A DNA stretch of 64,000 nt, from NCBI GenBank assembly GCA_008729055.1, contig SDUX01000002.1, forward strand, positions 6,673,485 through 6,737,484, read 5' to 3'. The position numbers were made by a program, and so were the translations under genes. The DNA is from Pyropia haitanensis (lineage: Eukaryota > Rhodophyta > Bangiophyceae > Bangiales > Bangiaceae). Below are positions 42,915 to 52,154 of the stretch, piece by piece. Under the pieces are notes generated by a model. The model searched no databases. It had not been told where the DNA came from and saw only the letters and a list, made by a program, of their open reading frames with translations. Position 1 is the first letter of the stretch, and every line of letters begins with the position of its first letter.

Positions 42915-45269
42915 ATGGCGCCCTATGGCGCCCCCCCTGCGGTGTCCCCCGCCCCCCTGTACATGAAGTCCACCCTCGGCTCGGAGCACTTTGACGTGGA
43001 GGACCTCGAGTCCCTTGCCGCCGACCGGCTGACGGTGCTCAAGGCGGGCGACGATGCGCGTGCGGCAGCCGCCGCGGGGGAGGCCACCGGTGCCACCGCC
43101 GCCGCCGCTGCGGCGGCCGTCGCGGAGGCGATGCGCGTGGCGGAGCGGGAGACAAAGCTTGCTCTCCCCGCGTCGGCCACCCCCGCCGCCGCCCGCGCGT
43201 GGCGGCTGACCGACGAGGCCGGCCACTTTGTGCTGCGTCTCGCCCTGTGCAAGACGCCGGACTCGCGGGCGTGGCTCCTCAACCGGGAGGTGGAGCTCTT
43301 CCGCATGCGCCTCGCCGCCGCGGGCGTGGCGGTGTGCCTCGCGACGCTCGCCGAGTCGGGCGGCGCGCCGCGCATCCGGCCCATCCCCAAGGCCGAGGTG
43401 GACGCGCTCCGGGGCCCCCTCGACGCGGTCGCCCGGGGGCCCCGCTACGGCCGCACGGGGGACACGGCGACGACGCGGTATTTTGGAGTGCCCTTTGAGG
43501 CGGTCACGTCGCTGGTGCGTTCCCGCCGCCTCTTCCTCCGCGGCGGCGAGGCCTACTTGCCCGAGAAGCACCTCATTGACGTTGTCGTGACGCACTTTCG
43601 GCTCAACCTGTCGGCGGGCCTCGTCGCCGCCTCCCGCGCCGTTGGCCGAGCCGACGCAGACGCCCGCATGCGCCCCGTCCTCGAGATGCTCCGCGCACGG
43701 CAGCTGGCGGCGACCGCCACGGGCCGCCCGGCCTTTGTCGAGGCCGACGGGGTGGACCGGATCTCGCTGCCGCAGCTGGCCGAGGCCATCCCCGCCATGC
43801 CGCTATGCATGCGCAACATGCTTACCGCCCTGCGAGACGACCACCATCTCCGCCACGGCGCGCGGATGCAGCTGGGCCTCTTCCTCAAGGCCTGTGGCCT
43901 GACCATGGACGAGTCCCTCACGCTGTGGAAGGCGGAGTTTGGCCGCGGGACCATCACCGCCGAGAAGTTTGACCGCCAGTACGCATACAACATCCGCCAC
44001 TACTACGGCAAGGAGGGTCACCGCAAGTCCCTCAACGCGTTCTCGTGCACCAAGATTATGGGCGAGCGCCCTGGCGCGGGCGAGCACCACGGATGTCCGT
44101 ACCGGGAGCTGGCGCCGCCGCGCCTGCGGGCGCGGCTGCTCGAGGCGGGCGCTCCCGCGGGGGCGGCGGTGGACGCGATCGTCGCCACCGCGGGCGCGGG
44201 GCACTACCAGCACGCGTGTGGGGCGTGCTTTGAGGCGACGCAGCCAAAGGCGGTGGTGCCGCCGCCGCCGACCTCGACACCAGAGGGGGGGCCCGAGGGG
44301 GGAGCGGCGCCGGCGGGGGGGGCGGCCGCCGCGGCGGCAACCGCGGGGCCCGCCTTCGTGCCCACCCACCCCAACGAGTACTTTGTTGAGGCCCGCCGGC
44401 GGCGGTGTGCGCCAAAGCCGCTGTCGCCGCCGCTGCCGCCGTCATCGCCGCCGCCGTCGGCGTCGGCGTCGCAAGAGGCGACGACCACCATGGAGGTGGA
44501 CGAAGAGGTGCTCGGCGGGGGTGCGGGCGGGCCGGGGGGGGGGTCGCCCCCGCCACCGCCCCCCCCACCACCGCCACCGCCGCCGGCAGACGCTGACGCT
44601 GCCGCCACCGTCGTGGATGAGGAGGGCGGCGGGGGTGGTCACGGTGGCGGTGGCGGTGGCGGCGCACCGGCGGCGGCAGCGGTGGCGGCGAATGATCCCC
44701 TACCTCGTGACCTACCGGCCGAGGCGTCGGGCGTGGCCGAAGCTACCGCCGCACCTGACGCCGCCGCCGCACCTGACGCCGCCGCCGCACCTGAAGGCGC
44801 CGCCGCACCTGAAGGCGCCGCCGCACCTGAAGGCGCCGCCGCAGCTGACGCCGCCGCCGCAGCTGACGCCGCCGCATCGGCGGGCGCCGTCGGCGGGCCA
44901 TCTGTGCCGGTCCGGGCGGCCGCCGGTGGGGCTGCCGCCGCGGACGCAGCGCCCGCCTGTTCCGTCGACGTGCTCGCTGCGGCCACGCCTTCGGCCACCC
45001 CCACCGCCACCGCGACACCTGCCGCCGCCGCCACCGACGCCACCGACGCTGCCGGCGCGCCCGCCGCCACGCCGGCCGCACCGGCCGCCGCGGCAGCCGC
45101 CGACGCGGCCGCACCTGCCGCCGACGTGCCCACCCCCACGCCCGCCACCGACGGGGCGGCGGCGATGGTGGACGCCGCTGGTGACGGCGGCGGCCCGCCC
45201 CGCAACGACGCTGCCGCCGACGGCGGGGCGATGGACGTGGACGCAGGCGCCGGCGTGGCGGCAGAATAA
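42915..45269 (+). CDS. PRIM2: DNA primase large subunit with long acidic/Ala-rich tail
   Basis: Fe-S subunit of the primase-polymerase alpha complex that makes RNA primers for nuclear replication. 784 residues from ATG 42915. The N-terminal domain begins PLYMKSTLGSEHFDVEDLES and DRLTVLK. The Fe-S domain holds Cys298 (MPLCMRNML), Cys378 (FSCTKI), Cys394 (HGCPYR) and Cys435 (HYQHACGAC); spacings of 80, 16 and 41 match the human 80, 17, 40 closely. HHLRHGARMQLGLFLK and YAYNIRHYYGKEGHRKS are near-invariant. After HPNEYFVEARRRR, where the family usually ends, about 290 further residues form a Pro, Gly, Asp/Ala-rich tail with an 18-bp minisatellite. Complete frame. Confidence 0.95.
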   Translation: MAPYGAPPAVSPAPLYMKSTLGSEHFDVEDLESLAADRLTVLKAGDDARAAAAAGEATGATAAAAAAAVAEAMRVAERETKLALPASATPAAARAWRLTDEAGHFVLRLALCKTPDSRAWLLNREVELFRMRLAAAGVAVCLATLAESGGAPRIRPIPKAEVDALRGPLDAVARGPRYGRTGDTATTRYFGVPFEAVTSLVRSRRLFLRGGEAYLPEKHLIDVVVTHFRLNLSAGLVAASRAVGRADADARMRPVLEMLRARQLAATATGRPAFVEADGVDRISLPQLAEAIPAMPLCMRNMLTALRDDHHLRHGARMQLGLFLKACGLTMDESLTLWKAEFGRGTITAEKFDRQYAYNIRHYYGKEGHRKSLNAFSCTKIMGERPGAGEHHGCPYRELAPPRLRARLLEAGAPAGAAVDAIVATAGAGHYQHACGACFEATQPKAVVPPPPTSTPEGGPEGGAAPAGGAAAAAATAGPAFVPTHPNEYFVEARRRRCAPKPLSPPLPPSSPPPSASASQEATTTMEVDEEVLGGGAGGPGGGSPPPPPPPPPPPPPADADAAATVVDEEGGGGGHGGGGGGGAPAAAAVAANDPLPRDLPAEASGVAEATAAPDAAAAPDAAAAPEGAAAPEGAAAPEGAAAADAAAAADAAASAGAVGGPSVPVRAAAGGAAAADAAPACSVDVLAAATPSATPTATATPAAAATDATDAAGAPAATPAAPAAAAAADAAAPAADVPTPTPATDGAAAMVDAAGDGGGPPRNDAAADGGAMDVDAGAGVAAE
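44751..44876 (+). repeat. 18-bp coding minisatellite, seven units
   Basis: Seven units of GCACCTGACGCCGCCGCC type encode APDAAA, APEGAA and AADAAA in the primase tail. Unit starts fall every 18 bases from 44751. Three identical APEGAA units are adjacent. Confidence 0.9.
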
Positions 45270-45457
45270 ACGAAACCGGGGCGCCCGCGGGTCGGGCGTT
45301 CGCCCGCGCGTGCGCGCGCCGCGGTGTCTGCGTGTTCCCCCTCCTCCCCGCGCCCCACCCCGGTGGGAGATTCGGCACACGTCCACCCCCGGTGGGGGCT
45401 CGAACCACCGCGTTTGCCGCCCCGGGGGTGTGCCCCCACCCCCCCCATGCCCAGCCT

Positions 45458-46627
45458 TCACCGGCACGAGTGGGTCCACGCTCCGCGCCCCCCCACACAC
45501 GGTGCCTCCTCGAGTAGTACTCTCCCCTCCCCCCAGCGCGCCACCACCACCCCCCCCCGCGTCGCCGCCGCGGCGGTCCCCCCCCCCCCATCCATCGCCA
45601 CCACCGCGGCGGCGGCGGCCGGGTCCGCCGCGGCCAACTCCGCCACCACCCCCCGAACTGCGTCCGCGACGGGCACGCCCGCCGCGAGCCGTGCCACCAC
45701 CCCCGCCGACAGCAGGTGCCGCAGCAGCTGGTCGCCGTCCCCCGTCACCGCCGCCGCGCCCGCGGGGGTGGCGTAGAAGCCGGCGCCGACGAGCGGCGCG
45801 TCCCCGACCCGGCCGGGGGGGGCAAACTCCGCGCCGCTCGTGGCGGTGCCGACGGCGAGGCCGCCAGCGGCGTCGCGGACAATCAGGCCTACCGTGTCGG
45901 TGTGGGCCATGGGGGGGGCTCCACCGCCGTCGCCGCCGCTGCCGCCGCCGCCGTCGCCGCCGCTGCCGCCGCCGCCACCGCCGCCGTTGGTACCTCCACA
46001 CGCGCCGCCACGGTGACCGTCACTCGGGGCATGGCCGTCCACCTCCCCCCCCCCCCACCCGCCAGCCCCGTCGCGGCGGCCCGCCGCCCCGCCGCCGCCG
46101 CCTCTGGCGCCGCCACGTGCGCCTCCCACCGCCGGCGGGCGTGGGCCGTGAGGGTGGCTTCCCCCCCCCGGCCGTCCACCCCCCCCGCCAGCCCCGCGGA
46201 GACCGCCCAGTCAAGGGCGCCCGTGCCCACCAGCATGGGCGGCGGCGCCTTGCGCCCCCCTATGCCTTTGCTCCCCCCCCCGCGGCGAGCGCCGCGGCAA
46301 GCGGCATGGCCGCCCGCACGCCCGGCACGGCGGCGACGGCGCCGAGGGCGCCATCGCTGCTCATCAGCGCTGCGTCGAGGGAGAGGCCGCCGTCGGCGCG
46401 GGGGAGGCCGCCGTAGCCGACCGACGTGACCGTCGGGTCGTGCTCGACGGCGGTGACGCCCGCGGCGGTGGCGGCGGCGGCCGCCGCGCCGGCAGAGACG
46501 GCCGCGGCGGCGGCTGTCACGGCGGTGGCGCCAAACGGCCAGGTGGCAATGGCCGCAAAGCCAGGGGGGGGGAGAGGGGGGGGGGGAGTGCAGGCACCGT
46601 CTCGACCACGGGCGCATGCGCATCCAT
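45458..46627 (-). CDS. AGA: Aspartylglucosaminidase (N4-glycosylasparaginase), reading frame split at homopolymers
   Basis: Ntn-hydrolase that cleaves GlcNAc-Asn in glycoprotein breakdown, normally in the lysosome/vacuole. Three successive frames each carry a conserved part. First: IATWPFGATAV, VGYGGLPRADGGLSLDAALM and GALGAVAAVPGVRAAM. Second: PPPMLVGTGALDWAVSAGL to RRRWEAHVAAPEA. Third: AHTDTVGLIVRDAAGGLAVG, whose Thr after Asp is the nucleophile freed by self-cleavage, then SGAEFAPPGRVGDAPLVGAG and GAAAVTGDGDQLLR. The C9 run at 46273-46281 and the G8 run at 45911-45918 each need one more base. A third missing base in the G runs near 46564-46586 would link ATG 46627 (MDAHAPVVETVPAL) to the rest. 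All shifts have the same sign, so I read this as a working gene with sequence errors, not a pseudogene. The Gly/Ala run before the nucleophile is unusually long. Confidence 0.8.
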
Positions 46628-48623
46628 TTAAAGCTCTGTCAGTGGGCTACGGGGGTGGCATAGGGGGGGCAGCAGCAGAAGGAGAGAGACGATGAGACCG
46701 AGGGCGGTGGGAGGCACAGGAGCGAGGGTGGAACCAGACGAGAAAGTGGGGTGGGGGGGAGGAAAGGCGGCGGCGGCGAGGCAGTGGAGGACGCGCGGAG
46801 CGAGGGAATCGGACGCAGGGTGACGGCAGACGTCTCTGTCGCTTGCAACAGATCATCCTTGATTCGCGATCGTCGTGACCGCCGTGGCACTGTCGGATCT
46901 CGGTCGCCCGGGGCGGGGCTCGGGGAAGAGAGTGGATCGGCGGCGGCCGCGGTGAGTTGGTTCAGCGGCCGGCCAGCGTGGGGCGCCCCGCGTGCGGCTG
47001 TCCCCCCTGCGTTGAGAAGTATGCGGCTTCCTGGGAGGATCGGGGGAGGGGCGGGTGCGGTTTGTGCCGGGGTGGTAGTGGTGCGCGTGCATCAATGGCG
47101 CGCTGGCGGAGTCGAAAGGGAGAGGCAAGGAATGGGACGGGGGTTGGGGGGGGAGGGACTATTTGGATATACCTGGTGGGGGATGGGTCATGTCGCTGAA
47201 TGGGAGCGACCACGGCCGGCCACCGCCGCCGCCACCGCCGCCGCCGCCGTCGCCGCCGCCGCCGTCGCCACCGCCGCCGCCGCCGCCGCCGTCGCGCGCC
47301 CGCCGCAGCGCGGTGGCTGCCACGGCGCCACCGTCTGGGCGGTCGGCCGAGCGGCGGGGCGAAGAAAGATGAGGGAGGTGACGGCGTCGCCGGCAGTGGC
47401 GACGACAGCGACGGCGCTGCCCACACGGCGACCGCCGCCGCCTCTAGCGGCCTCAGCTACGGCCGCCGCCGTGGTCAGCGGTTGCCATTCTCCTTTCCCC
47501 TCCCCGCCTGGAGGTGGCAGCAACAAGGGCAACGGCCGCGTCAGCGGCAGTCACCCTCCCGACCGTGCGGGCCGTCTCGCCGACGTAAGCGGAAAGAGAC
47601 CCCTGCAGTCGGTCTCAACAGGTCCGACCAACCCGGACGCTCTCCCCCCCACCCCCCCCCGCTGGCGTCGGCGATTCAACTGGCGCGCAGCAGCGCGACG
47701 GCGGCATGGATCCACCGATGGCGGCTGGCGTAGGAGTACGGTTATAGGTACGAGGCGTACCATGTTGGCGGCTTTCACCACCTGCGGCAGACGACGCCTC
47801 TGCTGACTGGCGGTGGTGTACAGTAGTAGGTGGACGCCTGACTCGAATTTCTCAGTTAGGATTGCGTGGCCAGCTGGCGGCAAGATTCTGAAATTAGCGC
47901 GATCACACTGGCCCCAAGTGGTAGACTGGCAGTCGCGGCGAGGTGTGCCTGCCGCCGCCCCCTCCCCACTGTCTGTCGCGGGCAGTCCTCGGGCTGGCAG
48001 CCGCCCACGAGCCGCCACGCCGCGTTCGCCGACGGGCAACGGCCCGTGGGCCCTCTCGGCCGCGGCGCCGCCGCGCGCACGCCGCCCCCATCGTCCGCCA
48101 CCATATTTTTTTTTTTCCCTTGCGTCACGACCCCCCCCCCCCCCCCCCCCTCCCGGTGGCATCGCCGTCGGCGTCTGCCGCCGACTCGGCGGCGGTACGG
48201 GACGGGACGGGACGGGACGGCGGTGGGGGTCGGGCACGCCCGCCCGCCCGCCCGCCCGCCGCGACGCGGCTGCCCGGCTGCTCCCTCTCGCGGTGCTCGT
48301 CACCAGCGCGGCGACCGGCGCGCTCCCCCCCCCCCCCGGCGGCCGCTGCCACGGGCGGGCTGTGGCGGTGACGTTTTTTTCTGTTGTGAGCTGTGCTTGG
48401 GGTGTGGCGGCCTTGCTTTGGGCCTGCCCGCTGCGCTGAACGCCGCTGCCGGACTGCCCCGCGTGGTCCGAGACACCCGACCGGACCAGGACGTTTTCCC
48501 CGCCCCCCCCCTCCCCCCCCGACCTATCGTCCTGGTCCGAGACGCCCGCCCGAACAAGTAATTTTTCTCCCTTTCTCCCTCGCCCGCTCCCCCCCCCCCA
48601 CTCGCCGTGGGCTGGACAGATCC
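46628..48623. other. Divergent intergenic region, no gene supported
   Basis: Two kilobases between the glycosylasparaginase start and the next plus-strand gene. Contains CCG-repeat patches (47220-47295), a GGGAC array (about 48200-48225) and a CCCG array (about 48238-48262). A plus-strand frame 46751-47806 is open but shows no domain. Confidence 0.5.
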
Positions 48624-48833
48624 ATGGCAGCACCGTCTGCGGGCGCCGCCGCCGCTGTCGCCGCCACTGCCGCCGAACGACCGCCGCTGCGGCTGCTGGA
48701 TGGAGCGCCCGACGGGCGGACGGCCGACCCGCGCTACCGCCCGCCGGCGGTGGCGGCCCCCACCGCCGCCGCGTCTGGGGCGCCCGCGGGGCCCGCGGTT
48801 GCCCCAGAAAAGGCTGTTGTTCTTGCTGGCGAC

Positions 48834-48888
<55 letters not shown>

Positions 48889-50457
48889 GCAGCGAAGGCG
48901 GAGGCGGGGGCGGAGGTCGCGGCGGTGGCCCGCCGCTGCCATCTGCGGCGTCGGCTGCCGCCCGTGCGCGAGCGGTCGTGTCTGCCGCCCGCGCCGCGCG
49001 CGCCGCATCGGCCGCGGAGCGGATGCGCATCGCCGAGGCTGTCCAGGATGCAGAGGTGGCGGCTGCGGTGGCCAAAGGCCACATTGGTTGCGGCGGCGGC
49101 GGTGGCAGCGGCGGCGGGGGCGGCGGCGCCGGCGCCGGCGGTGGGCGCTTCCATCCACCTGACGCGCCCGTGCGGCTCGGCCTGGCCCCCACCGTGGTGC
49201 CGCCCTCCCGCCGCGCGTCCGTGTCGTCGGTGGGTCCCGCGTTGCACCACCGCCGGTCGGGCTCCTTCCCTGTCGCCCAGTCGACGTCAAGCCCCGTGCT
49301 GCTGGGGGGGCGGCGGCTCGATGGGCCACCCGCGGGGCCGCCGGCGTCGCCCGTGGCGCTGCACCTGCGGTCTGCAAGCGCAGCCACATATGGGGCCGGG
49401 GGGGCGGATGCTTTGGGTGGGGGTGGCAGCGGCGCTGGGGGGGTTTCATCACGGCTCTTGGGGGTGAACGCGTCGGGGGTGGGCGCGGGGGGGGCCGCGC
49501 CGCGGCCGTCGTCGAGCGTGACATCGGGGTTTGTGCCGCTGCCGCTGAGCATCGCGGCGTCGTCGGTGGTGGCGGGCACTGCCACCACCGCCGGTACGGG
49601 CGGCGATGGCTGGGGTGGAGGCGCAGCGGCCGCGGCAGAGGTGCGCACGCTCAAGGCGCGCTGCGGCAAGTTGTCCCTCGCAGCCCGGTCGGCGGCCAAG
49701 GAGCGCGATGCGGCCAACAACCGAGCGGCGGCGCTGGCCGCTGCCGCTTCTGCTGCGCGCACCGCCGCGGGTCACGCGCTGGACGTGCTGCAATCGGGAC
49801 CCTCGCGGACGTCATCGTCGACGACCGAGGAAGGCGTGCAGGGGGGGGTGGCCAATGGGGACGGCGGGGGGGGGGGGCGGGGGGGGGGACACGACGACGC
49901 CTCTGTTGGTCGAGCCACCGCACACGTGCGTGCGGTTGTCCGTGCGCTGGATGGCGCTTGGGGGCTGCTGTCAGCGGCTGACGGCTCGACGCTGTCTGCG
50001 GGGCGGTGGCGGGCGGGCGTCAGCGAGCGTTCTGCGTCCACCGATGGGGACGATCCACCGCCAGCGCCTTCGCCGCTGCCGCCTCCGACGGGGGGGGGCG
50101 GCGTGGGGGCGTCTGTTAACGTCCCGTCGGGGCCGTCTGAGGTGAGTGGCGGCCTCCCACCGCTGCGGGGCTCTTTCTCCACCCCCTCGCTTGGCGGTGC
50201 GGCCGCTGGGGTGCCGCCCGCTGGCGCGGGTGGCAGCGCGAGTGCCGCTGGCAGCGTCGATGGTGTGATGGACGACGCGTCCGCGGCGCTGGCGTCGGCC
50301 GCTGCGCTAGCGGCGGAGGTCACCGCCCTCCGCGAGCAGCTGCGGACGGCGAAGAAGACGATTGGTCGGCTCGTTCGGGACCGTTCGCACGGGTGGAAGG
50401 CGGGCGGGGGGTCGGTCGTTGGTGACCGCGTGGCGCGGGGGGGGGGGAGTATCGTCA

Positions 50458-50493
<36 letters not shown>

Positions 50494-51491
50494 GTGGTGG
50501 TGCTGCTGGTGGTGCTGGAGGTGGTGTTGGTGCTGGTGGCGGTGGTGGTGGGGGTGGTGCTGGTGGCGGCGGTGCTGCAGGTGCCGACGCCGGCAGCAAC
50601 GCCAGCACACTAGGCGCCCCTGACTTTGTTTTACCTGGCCCGCCCAGCTCGCTGCGCGGCACCCCGAGCCGCGGCGCACCAGCGGCTGCGCCGGCCGCGG
50701 CGCCTGCGGTGGCTGGCACAGCCCCTGTGGGGGGCCGGCGGACGCCCGCGCCGAGCGACGCGGGCGGCTTCCCCCCCGCTTCGCGAGGGCCAGACGCCTC
50801 GACCTCCTCCTCGGACCGGGTGCACCAATGGCGGGCTTCTGCAGCGGCGGCGGCCGCCGCGGCGGCGGCAGCGGCGGCGGCGGCGGCGACGTCAACCGAC
50901 ACGGAAGCCGCCGTGTCGGCGGCGAACACGGCCACCCCCTCCCCTCCCGCCCGCGGTGGCGCGCCGTCAGGGGCGCCCGCCGCGGCGGCGATCGCGGCGA
51001 GGCGTCCGCCTGCGGGCGCTCCCCCAACCCCCCCGAATGGCGATGGGGAGACCCCACGGAGCACGCCGCCCCCCCCCCCCCCCCCCCCCGGTGCGACGGC
51101 GGTGTGCGACCTGCGGCGGGGCTCCCTCCCCGACCGGGGGGCGCCCGTCCCAGGGGCCGGGCTTCCGCCGTCGCCGCCCGGCGCGGCGGACCGCTTCCCC
51201 ATTGCCCCCGTCTCGCCGCTCCTGTCTGGCCGTGGCAGCAGCAGCGGTGGCGGTGGTGGTGGCGGTGGCGGTGGTGGTGGTGGTGGCGGCGGCGGCGGTG
51301 GCGGCAGCGGTGGCGGCGGCGGCAGCGGCGGGTCGGGGCGGCTCGTGTCGAGGAGCGGCAGCCAGCTGTCACTCGCGTCGTCGCGGCTCGAGGCGCTGGG
51401 CGAGGCGGTGCTCGCGCGCGCCGCCCGCCGGCTGTCCTCCCCGTCGGTGCGGCGGTGTAGGGGGCTACGGGGGCTCCTCGACGACTTGTAG
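48624..51491 (+). CDS. Unrecognised Gly/Ala-rich protein with predicted coiled-coil segments
   Basis: I do not recognise this gene. 955 residues from ATG 48624 (MAAPSAGAAAAVAATAAERP), complete frame. Helical charged blocks alternate with Gly runs: ARAARAASAAERMRIAEAVQ, LKARCGKLSLAARSAAKERD, EVTALREQLRTAKKTIGRLV, and a C-terminal RLEALGEAVLARAARRL ending RGLRGLLDDL. The EVTALREQL block has heptad spacing. Ser/Pro-rich linkers (VSSVGPALHHRRSGSFP, LVSRSGSQLSLASS) look like phosphorylation-prone disordered sequence. Build resembles a scaffold or cytoskeletal adaptor, but that is a guess. Confidence 0.65.
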
Positions 51492-52154
51492 GAGGCGGGG
51501 GGGACGCGTGGGGGGGGGGGGATGTCGGTCCGCACGGCCGGCAGTGGGGGGGATGCGCCGGGGGCGGCGCCAGCGCGCGCCCGTGACGATTGCTTGGCCT
51601 CCACTTTTTTCCTCTGCCATCGTGCCTCTGGTTGCCCGCTCGCCGCGCCCGCCGCCGCGAGCCCACCGCCGCCCGGCCACCGCATGGATGGTTCGTGTGT
51701 GTGTACACCCGGTGGGCGTGGTAGCGGGGCGAGTCGATGGTTTTCTGCCTGTCCAGGCCGTGTCTGGCGCGCCGGCGGGTCGTCGACGCAGTGCCGCGGT
51801 GCGCGGCTGGGTGGGCGCCCCCCCCAAGTCTTTATGTCCGTATCAGACCCCCTGGATAATGGCCTGGTACCAGGTCCCGCGGGCGGCGGTGGCGTGCAAC
51901 GGGGTCACCTCAACCGCCCCGGGCGGGAGAGGGGGGAGTCGGAAACCGCCGGTGACCGGCCCGCCCACGTCGGCGTCGCTTTCATCCATCTTCTGCCCCC
52001 CCCCCCCCTGCCCCGCCCCAACTCCCGAGCCCCCGTCTCTTGCCCAGCCTCACGACTCCACGGTGCGTCCCCCTTGAGGAGCAGTTGAGTCAGATCGACC
52101 GCCTCACCCCCCTCCCCCCCGTCCTCCCTCCGCGAAGGAGCGCACGGGGGCCCC
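51492..52154. other. Convergent intergenic region
   Basis: Between the coiled-coil-like gene and the metacaspase. No gene seen. Confidence 0.5.

Noticed and set aside
45360..45420. TTCGA-type T-loop on the minus strand suggesting a tRNA
   Set aside because: The stem does not give a 5-bp arm with a 7-base loop, and no A-box or anticodon arm is present. No other tRNA was found.
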